Program-made: the position numbers and the translations under genes
From: Paenarthrobacter ilicis
GTDB lineage: Bacteria > Actinomycetota > Actinomycetes > Actinomycetales > Micrococcaceae
Length of the DNA stretch: 64,000 bases
Direction: 5' to 3'
NCBI RefSeq assembly: GCF_016907545.1
Contig: NZ_JAFBCD010000001.1
Coordinates: forward strand, 3,162,001 to 3,226,000
The notes under the pieces: generated by a model
The model's input: the letters and a program-made list of their open reading frames with translations, nothing else
The model's database searches: none
What the model was told of the DNA's origin: nothing
Shown here: piece by piece, positions 46,698 through 53,804 of the stretch
Numbering within the stretch: position 1 is the first letter of the stretch
How the letters are laid out: each line of letters starts with the position of its first letter

Positions 46698-46758
46698 GTT
46701 GCGAGGCCCGCTCTGCGGGCTATAAGCCACCCGAATCCCGCAGAGCGGGCCTCGCAAC
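46698..46758. terminator. Perfect 22-bp inverted repeat
   Basis: Arms 46698-46719 and 46737-46758 are perfectly complementary around 17 nt. It lies between the transporter operon and the GH36 gene, 34 bp before the ATG of the latter. No T-tract follows on either strand. It could end or attenuate the transporter transcript, or protect its 3' end so that transporter and glycosidase are made at different levels. Confidence 0.65.
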
Positions 46759-46791
46759 ACACGTACCTGCCCCGCCTCGGGGCGCATCGAC

Positions 46792-49002
46792 ATGAAAGCG
46801 ACATCACCCATGCAACCGCTCCACCTCCGTTCCGCAGGTACCAGCCTGGTCATCAGCACCCTCTGCGGAGAGGCTGAGATCATCCACTGGGGAGCAGATC
46901 TGGGCGATTCCCTCCCGGATTTGGCGCTTCTCACCGAACCGATCACACCCTCGTCCGTCGACGCCAACGTCCCTGTGGGCCTTCTCCCCCAGGCGTCGTC
47001 ATCGTGGCAGGGCCGCCCTGCCCTGCGGGGCCACCGGATCACAGGTGGCGTCCCCGGCCCCGACTTCTCGCTTCGCCTTCGCGTGGTGAGTGCGGCCACG
47101 GACGGAAGCACCGCCGTCGGGTCCTCCGCAACAATCGTTCAGGCAGATCCCGACGCCGGCATCACGGTGACCAGCAACCTCACCCTGCACCCGGGCGGAC
47201 TACTGGAAATGCGCCATACCGCCACCAACGACGGCACGTCGCCCTACCAGGTGGACGAGTTGGCAACCATGCTCCCGGTGGCGCCAGACGCCGTCGAACT
47301 CCTGGACCTGACCGGCCGCTGGTGCAGGGAGAACCACCCGCAACGCCAGGCGATCCAGCAAGGCACGTGGGTCCGGACGGGTCGCCATGGCCGCACCGGC
47401 CACGACTCCTCGCTGCTGCTCGCTGCCGGGACCGCCGGCTTTGGGAACAGGCACGGCAAAGTCTGGGCAACCCACTTGGCCTGGAGCGGCAACCATGAGC
47501 AATTTGTGGACAGCGTTTCCCACGGCCGGACCATGGTGGGCGGGTCCGAGCTCCTGGGGCCGGCCGAAGTGGTGCTGGAGCCCGGCGAGAGCTACACCTC
47601 GCCGGCATTGTTCGCTGCGTACTCGGACCGTGGGCTGGATGGCATCAGCGAGGCTTTCTACAGCTGGTTCCGCGCCCGTCCGCACCATGTCGCAGGTCCC
47701 CGCCCAGTAGTCCTCAACACGTGGGAAGCTGTGTACTTCGACCACGACCTGGACACGCTGGTTGAGCTGGCTGACTCCGCTGCGGACCTGGGCGTTGAGC
47801 GATTTGTGCTCGACGACGGCTGGTTCCGCGGGCGCCGCGACGATCACGCCGGGCTGGGTGACTGGTACGTGGACGAAACGCTGTGGCCGGGCGGCCTCAC
47901 TCCGTTGATTGACGCTGTGACATCCCGCGGCATGGAGTTCGGGCTCTGGGTGGAGCCGGAAATGGTGAACCTGGACTCCGACGTTGCCCGGGCGCATCCG
48001 GAGTGGATCGTGGGTCCCTCTGCGGCTTCCCATAAAGACGGCGGCAGGCTCCCCCTGGAGTGGCGGCAGCAGCACGTGATCGACCTGGTCAATCCGGAGG
48101 CCTGGGACTACGTCTTTGAGCGGATCGACGCCTTGCTGAGCGAGAACAACATCAGCTACCTCAAGTGGGACCAGAACCGCGATCTCCTGGAGCATGGCCA
48201 TGCCGGCCGCGCTTCGGTGCATGGGCAAACCCTCGCTGCCTACAGGCTTTTCGACGCTCTGCGGGCGGCGCACCCCGGCGTGGAAATTGAGAGCTGCTCC
48301 TCCGGCGGCGCGCGCGTGGACCTGGGAATCCTTGAACGTACCGACAGGATTTGGGCCTCGGACTGCAACGACGCCCTTGAACGGCAGACCATCCAGCGCT
48401 GGACAGGCCTTGTGGTGCCGCCTGAGTTGGTGGGTGCGCACATTGGACCGGACACCTCGCACACCACCGGACGCACGCATGACCTTTCGTTCCGCGCCAT
48501 CACAGCCCTGTTTGGCCATTTCGGCATGGAGTGGGACGTCCGCTCGGTTACGGGGGCCCAACGTGAGGAGCTCAAGCGTTTCATCGGCCTTTACAAGGAG
48601 CACCGGGATCTTATCCACAGTGGGCGGATGGTTCGCGCCGACGTCGCGGATGAGTCGCTGATGGTTCACGGAGTTGTTGACGCTGCTGCGGCGCACGACG
48701 CCGGCACTCCAGCAGGCGGCACGGCGGCGCTGTTCGCGGTGGTCAAGACCCGGACGGGATTCACGGAGAAGCCCGGCCGGGTTGCGCTCCCCGGGCTCAA
48801 TCCGGCACAGACCTACAAGGTGGAGGCCATCTTCCCGTCCCCAGAGGACGCCGACCATGGGCACACGTTCATGGAAGCCAAACCGGCTCCGTGGATTGCT
48901 ACAGGCGCCCAGGCTAATGGCCGGTTCCTGGCCGAGGTGGGGCTGCCCATGCCGGCGTTGAACCCGGAGCACGCCATCCTGCTGCGGCTCACCGCCCTCT
49001 GA
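46792..49002 (+). CDS. Alpha-galactosidase, glycoside hydrolase family 36
   Basis: A 736-residue cytosolic enzyme hydrolysing terminal alpha-galactosyl residues (melibiose, raffinose type). The nucleophile is Asp 460 in YLKWDQNRDLL and the acid/base Asp 524 in WASDCNDALERQTIQRW. EFGLWVEPEMVNLDSD and DGWFRGRRDDHAGLGDW are further GH36 landmarks. No signal peptide, so the sugars must be imported first, matching the ABC genes just upstream. Starts at 46792 or at the second ATG, 46810, are possible; neither has a strong ribosome site. An alpha-N-acetylgalactosaminidase activity, also seen in GH36, is less likely. Confidence 0.93.
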   Translation: MKATSPMQPLHLRSAGTSLVISTLCGEAEIIHWGADLGDSLPDLALLTEPITPSSVDANVPVGLLPQASSSWQGRPALRGHRITGGVPGPDFSLRLRVVSAATDGSTAVGSSATIVQADPDAGITVTSNLTLHPGGLLEMRHTATNDGTSPYQVDELATMLPVAPDAVELLDLTGRWCRENHPQRQAIQQGTWVRTGRHGRTGHDSSLLLAAGTAGFGNRHGKVWATHLAWSGNHEQFVDSVSHGRTMVGGSELLGPAEVVLEPGESYTSPALFAAYSDRGLDGISEAFYSWFRARPHHVAGPRPVVLNTWEAVYFDHDLDTLVELADSAADLGVERFVLDDGWFRGRRDDHAGLGDWYVDETLWPGGLTPLIDAVTSRGMEFGLWVEPEMVNLDSDVARAHPEWIVGPSAASHKDGGRLPLEWRQQHVIDLVNPEAWDYVFERIDALLSENNISYLKWDQNRDLLEHGHAGRASVHGQTLAAYRLFDALRAAHPGVEIESCSSGGARVDLGILERTDRIWASDCNDALERQTIQRWTGLVVPPELVGAHIGPDTSHTTGRTHDLSFRAITALFGHFGMEWDVRSVTGAQREELKRFIGLYKEHRDLIHSGRMVRADVADESLMVHGVVDAAAAHDAGTPAGGTAALFAVVKTRTGFTEKPGRVALPGLNPAQTYKVEAIFPSPEDADHGHTFMEAKPAPWIATGAQANGRFLAEVGLPMPALNPEHAILLRLTAL

Positions 49003-49004
49003 CG

Positions 49005-49316
49005 CTCTCTCACATCCCGCCGGCAAAGGACGGTCCCTCTCTCACTTCCCGTCGGTCAGGGACGGTCCCTCTCTCACTTCCCGTCGGTCAGGGACGGTCC
49101 CTCTCTCACTTCCCGTCGGTCAGGGACGGTCCCTCTCTCACTTCCCGTCGGTCAGGGACGGTCCCTCTCTCACTTCCCGTCGGTCAGGGACGGTCCCTCT
49201 CTCACTTCCCGTCGGTCAGGGACGGTCCCTCTCTCACTTCCCGTCGCCAAAGGACGGTCCCTCTCTCACTTCCCGTCGGTCAGGGACGGTCCCTCTCTCA
49301 CTTCCCGTCGGTCAGG
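49005..49316. repeat. 32-bp tandem repeat array 1 (ten GTGAGAGAG motifs)
   Basis: Ten CTCTCTCAC motifs (GTGAGAGAG on the minus strand) end at 49013, 49045, 49077, 49109, 49141, 49173, 49205, 49237, 49269 and 49301, exactly 32 bp apart. Seven of the nine complete units are identical; the first full unit and the one ending at 49269 differ where TGACC becomes TTTG. Each unit holds the palindrome GGGACGGTCCC or a variant. It fills the convergent gap between GH36 and aroQ, and the TCA of the aroQ stop (49312-49314) lies in the last partial unit. No spacer sequence occurs between units. Confidence 0.95.
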
Positions 49317-49776
49317 CAACGTCCGCAAGGTAATCGATCGCCAGTTTGTAGCCGAGAACTCCGGCTCCCACGATGATCGCCTTGCAGACGCCTGACAAGT
49401 AAGAGTGGTGCCGGAACTCCTCGCGCTGGTGCACATTGGTGATGTGGACCTCGACGGCGGGCAGCTCAACTGCCGCCAACGCGTCACGCAATGCCACGGA
49501 AGTGTGAGTGTAGGCCCCGGCGTTGATGACGATCCCGACGGCGGACCCGCGGGCCGCGTGGATAGCGTCCAGGAGGTCGCCTTCGTGGTTGGACTGTACG
49601 CAATCAACCGTGAAGCCATGGGATGCAGCTGCCGCCATGGCGAGCTGTTCCACATCGGCCAACGTCGAGGTGCCGTACTTCTCCGGTTCACGGGTGCCCA
49701 GCAGGTTGAGGTTCGGTCCGTTAATCACAAGGATGGTGCCGCGACCGGCTTCGGCGGCGGGAGTGGCTTCAGTCAT
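49312..49776 (-). CDS. aroQ: 3-dehydroquinate dehydratase, type II
   Basis: A 154-residue dodecameric shikimate-pathway enzyme. The signature [18 protein letters not shown] carries the catalytic Arg-Tyr region, [10 protein letters not shown] is the substrate loop with the Asn-Ala-Gly and His, and [14 protein letters not shown] the next active-site block. Start at ATG 49776 gives a short polar extension before the conserved block. Its stop codon is embedded in the 32-bp repeat array, and a second array sits just upstream of it, so the gene is flanked by the repeat family on both sides. Isolated from other aro genes in the window. Confidence 0.95.
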   Translation of the reverse strand: MTEATPAAEAGRGTILVINGPNLNLLGTREPEKYGTSTLADVEQLAMAAAASHGFTVDCVQSNHEGDLLDAIHAARGSAVGIVINAGAYTHTSVALRDALAAVELPAVEVHITNVHQREEFRHHSYLSGVCKAIIVGAGVLGYKLAIDYLADVA

Positions 49777-49825
49777 GACCCCAATCTATAGCCGCGCGGA
49801 AGCCACCGGGAATTACGCCCACAAA

Positions 49826-49902
49826 GTGAGAGAGGAACCGCCCATTCGGGTCGGAATGTGAGAGAGGAACCGCCCATTCGGGTCGGGATGTGAGAGAGGA
49901 AC
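49826..49902. repeat. 32-bp repeat array 2
   Basis: GTGAGAGAG begins at 49826, 49858 and 49890, 32 bp apart, on the plus strand. The two complete units differ by two bases (the first ends TCGGAAT, the second TCGGGAT) and share with array 1 the start and an ACCG/GGGA-type end. The last unit runs to 2-3 bp before the marP stop codon. Confidence 0.9.
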
Positions 49903-49904
49903 GG

Positions 49905-51092
49905 TTACTTGCGGGTGCACTGGCCCGCGGAGACCGGGTTGCTCAAACCAGGGGCCTGCGCGGCAACGGGCTGCAAGTCCTCCATGGTGAGGGCGAACCC
50001 CAAGGCAGCATCGGTGGTGGTCTTAGCGAAAACCAGTCCCGCCACCTGGCCCTGCATGGTCAGCAACGGCCCACCCGAGTTACCCGGCTGCACGTCGCCC
50101 GCAAGCTTGTAAACCTGTTCCGGCGACGGGTTGTTGCCGTAGATGTCCGGAACCAGAATGGGTGAGATCCCTTGGACGGTTGCAGGCTTGGACTGGAACG
50201 GGCCACCGTGCGGATAGCCGGCGAACGCGGCCGAACTTCCCACAGGCAAGTTGTCGCTCAGTGGCAGAGCCGCGGACTTCAGGCCGTCCACGGCCAAAAC
50301 GGCGATGTCCCGCTGGGGGTCGAAGTAAACCACCCGACCCGGCAACGCGGCGCCGTCGGGAACTTCCACCACCGGCCGCGAGACTCCCGCCACAACGTGG
50401 GCATTGGTGACCACCCGCCCGGGAGAAACGACGAATCCGGAACCGGTCTGGTTCTGACCACATTCGTAGGCGGTTCCGGCAATCTTGAGCACCGACTCGG
50501 CGGCCTGGTTCAAGGCGGGGGTGTCGGTGGACTCATTGGGGACCGGCACGGGCGTTACGGGCCCAATACCCTCAATGAGCGTCGGGATGCCCTCGCCGAT
50601 CACCGTGGACCGCAGTTGTGCCATGGTGGTCTTGACGGGCGTCGGCGTGATGTTGTCAATGGAACGGATGACGCGCGATTCGGCCAACTGCTGGGAAACA
50701 AACGGCACACCCAGCGAGCTCACACTGAACGCCAGCATGGACATCACCAGCGCAGCCACCACCACGCTCACCACGCCACCGATCAGCCGGTCCACGGCGT
50801 GAATCGGCTTGATCCGCACCGCTTGGCGGATCTTGCGCCCAATCATGGTTCCCAGCCCATGCCCCACGGCAATAAGCACGACGGCGGCAGCCACCGTGGC
50901 GGTCAGCCTCCAACCGCTGTCGGTCACCCAGCCGCTGACAATCGGCACAGCCATGAAGGCAGCGACCGCGCCCACCACAAACCCGGCGATCCCGCCCAGC
51001 GTGACCATGAAACCGTTGCGCAGGCCATAGATCAGGTAGGAAAGCAGCATCAGGATCAATGCCAGATCCAATATCGTCAAGCCAAACACCAA
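49905..51092 (-). CDS. marP: MarP-like membrane serine protease
   Basis: A 395-residue protein with four N-terminal transmembrane helices (CvpA-like: LILMLLSYLIYGLRNGFMV and three more) and a trypsin-like periplasmic domain. The catalytic triad is readable: His in VVTNAHVVAG, Asp in DIAVLAVD, Ser in GNSGGPLL. Two Cys (YECGQ and the terminal AGQC) may form the regulatory disulfide known in mycobacterial MarP, which protects against acid and oxidative stress. Start ATG 51092. Its 3' end carries repeat array 2, and the crp gene is divergent. Confidence 0.88.
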   Translation of the reverse strand: MVFGLTILDLALILMLLSYLIYGLRNGFMVTLGGIAGFVVGAVAAFMAVPIVSGWVTDSGWRLTATVAAAVVLIAVGHGLGTMIGRKIRQAVRIKPIHAVDRLIGGVVSVVVAALVMSMLAFSVSSLGVPFVSQQLAESRVIRSIDNITPTPVKTTMAQLRSTVIGEGIPTLIEGIGPVTPVPVPNESTDTPALNQAAESVLKIAGTAYECGQNQTGSGFVVSPGRVVTNAHVVAGVSRPVVEVPDGAALPGRVVYFDPQRDIAVLAVDGLKSAALPLSDNLPVGSSAAFAGYPHGGPFQSKPATVQGISPILVPDIYGNNPSPEQVYKLAGDVQPGNSGGPLLTMQGQVAGLVFAKTTTDAALGFALTMEDLQPVAAQAPGLSNPVSAGQCTRK

Positions 51093-51320
51093 TGCTCCTC
51101 ATAGCCGGGTAGCGCCAATTGTAGTTGTGGACTCTGACAACAAACCGTTAGTACCCCGGGCATGAGCAGTCAGCCGACGGATTAAGACCAGTTCTGCAGC
51201 GTCAAAAGTACAAAACCCGCGCCGTTTCAGCGTTTCACGTGCCAAGTACGTCACAGAAGCCAAAAAATTCTGAAACAATGGCTGGAGCGCCACGACCGAA
51301 ACTTATATTCAGGAGATTTC

Positions 51321-51998
51321 ATGGACATCGAGGTATTGCGCCGCGCACCCCTCTTCGCCACCCTTGACGACGACGCATTCCGCCTGCTGACGGACGAACT
51401 CACTGAGGTGGACCTTTCACGCGGGGCTTCAGTGTTCCGCGAAGGCGATCAGGGTGACCAGCTCTACTTCATCGTTTCCGGCAAGGTGAAGCTTGGCCGC
51501 ACCTCCCCCGACGGCCGCGAGTCGCTGTTGGCCATCCTCGGACCGGGCGAGCTTTTCGGCGAAATGGCCCTGTTTGATCCCAGCCCACGGACCGCAACGG
51601 CCACCGCCGTTTCCGAAACCCGCTTGGCCGGCCTCAAGAACGAGAGCCTCAATGCGCTGCTTCGCACGCGTCCGGAAGTTTCGGCTCAGCTGCTGCAGGC
51701 CCTGGCCCGCCGCCTGCGCCGCACCAACGATTCCCTGTCCGACCTCGTCTTCTCGGACGTACCCGGCCGCGTTGCCAAGGCATTGTTGGATCTGGCAGAC
51801 CGCTTCGGCCGTCCCGCCACGGACGGAGTTCTGGTTGCCCACGAGCTGACCCAGGAAGAACTTGCCCAGTTGGTGGGCGCTTCCCGCGAAACTGTCAACA
51901 AGGCACTGGCCGAGTTCGTTCAGCGAGGTTGGCTGCGTTTGGAAGCCCGCGCCGTCGTCATTCTCGACATGCAGCGCCTCCGCCAGCGTTCACGCTAA
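51321..51998 (+). CDS. crp: Crp/Fnr family regulator (GlxR type)
   Basis: A 225-residue regulator. The cyclic-nucleotide pocket is GPGELFGEMALFDPSPRTATATA near residue 75-97, the phosphate-binding cassette with Glu and Arg-Thr. The winged helix has LTQEELAQLVGASRETVNKAL. Length and ends (ILDMQRLRQRSR) match the actinobacterial global cAMP regulator. AGGAGATTT precedes the ATG. A weak site TGCCAAGTACGTCACA at 51240-51255 in the 228-bp upstream gap has one good half (TCACA) and could serve autoregulation. A rho-independent terminator follows. Confidence 0.92.
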   Translation: MDIEVLRRAPLFATLDDDAFRLLTDELTEVDLSRGASVFREGDQGDQLYFIVSGKVKLGRTSPDGRESLLAILGPGELFGEMALFDPSPRTATATAVSETRLAGLKNESLNALLRTRPEVSAQLLQALARRLRRTNDSLSDLVFSDVPGRVAKALLDLADRFGRPATDGVLVAHELTQEELAQLVGASRETVNKALAEFVQRGWLRLEARAVVILDMQRLRQRSR

Positions 51999-52009
51999 GC
52001 GATACCAAG

Positions 52010-52045
52010 AAAGCCGCCCCGGTTTGCTGACAGGGGCGGCTTTTT
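52010..52045 (+). terminator. Rho-independent terminator of crp
   Basis: AAAGCCGCCCC (52010-52020) pairs with GGGGCGGCTTT (52033-52043) and is followed by a T run. Canonical, unlike the T-less inverted repeats elsewhere in the window. Confidence 0.9.
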
Positions 52046-52050
52046 CTTGC

Positions 52051-52140
52051 CTGAAAGGGGACGTGAAGTGAGAGAGAAACCCTCGAAAGGCGACGTGATG
52101 TGAGAGAGCGACGGTCGAAAGGCGACGGGAAGTGAGAGAG
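52051..52140. repeat. 32-bp repeat array 3
   Basis: GTGAGAGAG begins at 52068, 52100 and 52132 on the plus strand with a partial unit before the first. The units keep the 32-bp period and a GGCGACGKGA-type end but differ from each other and from arrays 1-2 in the middle. The array reaches to within 4 bp of the stop of the Nudix gene and lies directly after the crp terminator. Confidence 0.88.
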
Positions 52141-52143
52141 GGG

Positions 52144-53055
52144 CTAGCGTTCGCGCTGGGGTTCGCCGGCCACTGTCCGGGCAGCTTCGACCTCGAGCAT
52201 GAGTTCGCCGTTCTCCTGCACCAGCTTGGCCTGGTACACGTGCGCTTTGCGCTTGTAGCTCAGGTACGCGATACAGCCGTTGGCGGCACCCATTTTCTCC
52301 AGCATGATCTCGGAGCCGGGCACCAGGAGCTGGCCAAGCTTGAGGCCCACCGTATTCGGCTGTCCGACCTCGTCACCCAACGCAGTTGTTTCGCGGCGTG
52401 CGATCGCATCGGCCACGCACACCCATCGGCCCCACACACCCTTGCTGCCAAGAATGGACGGCTGCTGGTTCACGGGAACAGTTGCGGCAAAGTACCTGGT
52501 GTTGAAGCGGGTGTGTGCGAAGTCCGGACTGAGCCAGTTCACCAGGGGTTTGAGCAAATCCGTTCGAAGGGAAAGCCCGCGCTTGGAAAGCATCTCAGTG
52601 AATGATTTCTCCTGGGCTGCCACGGCTTCCCGGGCACGCATCCAGTCGACGGTGGAGTTGGACTCAACAGTTGACGAGGCATCCGGACCTGCCAGCAGAA
52701 CACCCGTTTCCTCGAAAAGTTCGCGGATGGCGCCCACCACGTGACGGCGGGCGAGTCCGACGTCGTCAGTTCCCATTTGGTCAGCCCAGTACTGGGGTGA
52801 GGGGCCCAACCAACCGACGGGCTCGTCGTCGGACGGCTCCAGGGAACCGCCCGGGAACGCCACAACGCCCAATGGGGAGGACCCGGGACGGTAACCGAGC
52901 CAGGTCTCCAAACCGGTGGGCGAATCACGCAAGAGGACTACAGAGGAGGCAAGGCGTGCGGCCCGGGGGGTCCGCTCACCGAGATCAAGCCAGTTCTGTG
53001 CTGCCCCCTCAAGTGCGGGGGGCAACACGAACAAACGACGCGCAAGTTGCGGCAC
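52144..53055 (-). CDS. Nudix hydrolase, NUDT19-like long form
   Basis: A 303-residue protein. The Nudix box is split: GGVVAFPGGSLEPSDDEP is followed by about 20 inserted residues and then AIRELFEETGVLL, the catalytic helix. This inserted form is seen in actinobacterial NUDT7/19-type pyrophosphatases. The N-terminus PQLARRLFVLPPALEG and a long C-terminal domain add to the core. Substrate unknown. It follows the RidA gene by 17 bp on the same strand. Repeat array 3 begins 4 bp past its stop. Confidence 0.8.
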   Translation of the reverse strand: MPQLARRLFVLPPALEGAAQNWLDLGERTPRAARLASSVVLLRDSPTGLETWLGYRPGSSPLGVVAFPGGSLEPSDDEPVGWLGPSPQYWADQMGTDDVGLARRHVVGAIRELFEETGVLLAGPDASSTVESNSTVDWMRAREAVAAQEKSFTEMLSKRGLSLRTDLLKPLVNWLSPDFAHTRFNTRYFAATVPVNQQPSILGSKGVWGRWVCVADAIARRETTALGDEVGQPNTVGLKLGQLLVPGSEIMLEKMGAANGCIAYLSYKRKAHVYQAKLVQENGELMLEVEAARTVAGEPQRER

Positions 53056-53072
53056 TTCTTTGAACCGGTTCC

Positions 53073-53609
53073 TTAGCTGAATTCAGCGATGAGTTCGACT
53101 TCTACAGGAGAGTCGAGCGGGAGGACGGAGACGCCGACGGCGGAGCGTGCGTGCTTGCCCGCCTCACCAAGGACCTGGCCAAGGAGCTCGGACGCGCCGT
53201 TGATGACACCGGGCTGGCCGGTGAACGTGGGATCCGAGGAAACGAAGCCAACCACCTTGACGATGCGGGTGACGCGGTCCAAGTCGCCAATCACACTTTT
53301 GACTGCTGCAAGGGCGTTGATGGCACACACTGCGGCGTAACGCTTGGCGTCGTCAGGATCCACCGTGGGCTCGTCCGAGGTACCGAGCTCGCCCAGGGAG
53401 ACTTTTCCGGTTGCTTCGAGTTTGCCGTTAATAAACGGCAGCTGACCGGACGTGTAAACGTAGTTGCCGGACACGACGGCCGGCACGTAGTCGGCCACGG
53501 GCGCGGCGACCTCAGGAAGGGTCAATCCGAGTTCAGCCAGACGCTGCTCCACAGCAGAGGTGGGTGCGCCGGATTCCGCGGCAGAGGTGGTTTCTGCGGG
53601 GGTGGTCAT
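53073..53609 (-). CDS. RidA family protein
   Basis: A 178-residue protein, RidA/YjgF/UK114 fold. After an Ala-rich leader of about 20 residues comes EQRLAELGLTLPEVAAPVADYVPAV, then YTSGQLPFINGKL, VKVVGFVSSDPTF and ARSAVGVSVLPLDSPVEVELIAEF; the terminal ARSA-V-V..PL..VE motif includes the Arg that binds the carboxylate. RidA hydrolyses reactive 2-aminoacrylate imines. The ATG at 53609 is selected; the earlier frame to 53759 overlaps the DUF4177 gene. It is 2 bp after that gene. Confidence 0.88.
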   Translation of the reverse strand: MTTPAETTSAAESGAPTSAVEQRLAELGLTLPEVAAPVADYVPAVVSGNYVYTSGQLPFINGKLEATGKVSLGELGTSDEPTVDPDDAKRYAAVCAINALAAVKSVIGDLDRVTRIVKVVGFVSSDPTFTGQPGVINGASELLGQVLGEAGKHARSAVGVSVLPLDSPVEVELIAEFS

Positions 53610-53611
53610 GG

Positions 53612-53767
53612 TTACTGCTTCTCCCTCTTCAGGTATGCAACGAGGCCTTTGCCGTCGGGGCCACCGACAACCTGGACAAGCTCCCAGCCGTCCTCGCCCC
53701 ACTGGTCCAGAATCTGCTTCGTGGCGTGAATAATGAGCGGAATCGTGGCGTACTCCCATTTGGTCAT
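53612..53767 (-). CDS. DUF4177 small protein
   Basis: A 51-residue protein, MTKWEYATIPLIIHATKQIL then WGEDGWELVQVV, the compact Trp-rich DUF4177 fold (Rv3678A type). Short, soluble, no catalytic residues. The gene overlaps the divergent PBP promoter region and stops 2 bp before the RidA start, so it leads the DUF4177-RidA-Nudix unit. The conserved position before RidA supports its being a real gene despite the size. Function unknown. Confidence 0.78.
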   Translation of the reverse strand: MTKWEYATIPLIIHATKQILDQWGEDGWELVQVVGGPDGKGLVAYLKREKQ

Positions 53768-53804
53768 GACAGAAAGCCTAGCCCTTGCCGGTAAACTGGA
53801 AAAC

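Noticed and set aside
47200-49026. 608-residue minus-strand frame
   Set aside because: Antisense of the GH36 gene; no family signal.
49005-49316. CRISPR array
   Set aside because: Period is 32 bp with no unique spacers between repeats, units are contiguous, and no cas gene is present.
51099-51293. 64-residue minus-strand frame upstream of crp
   Set aside because: No ribosome site or recognisable pattern, and it covers the marP/crp promoter region.
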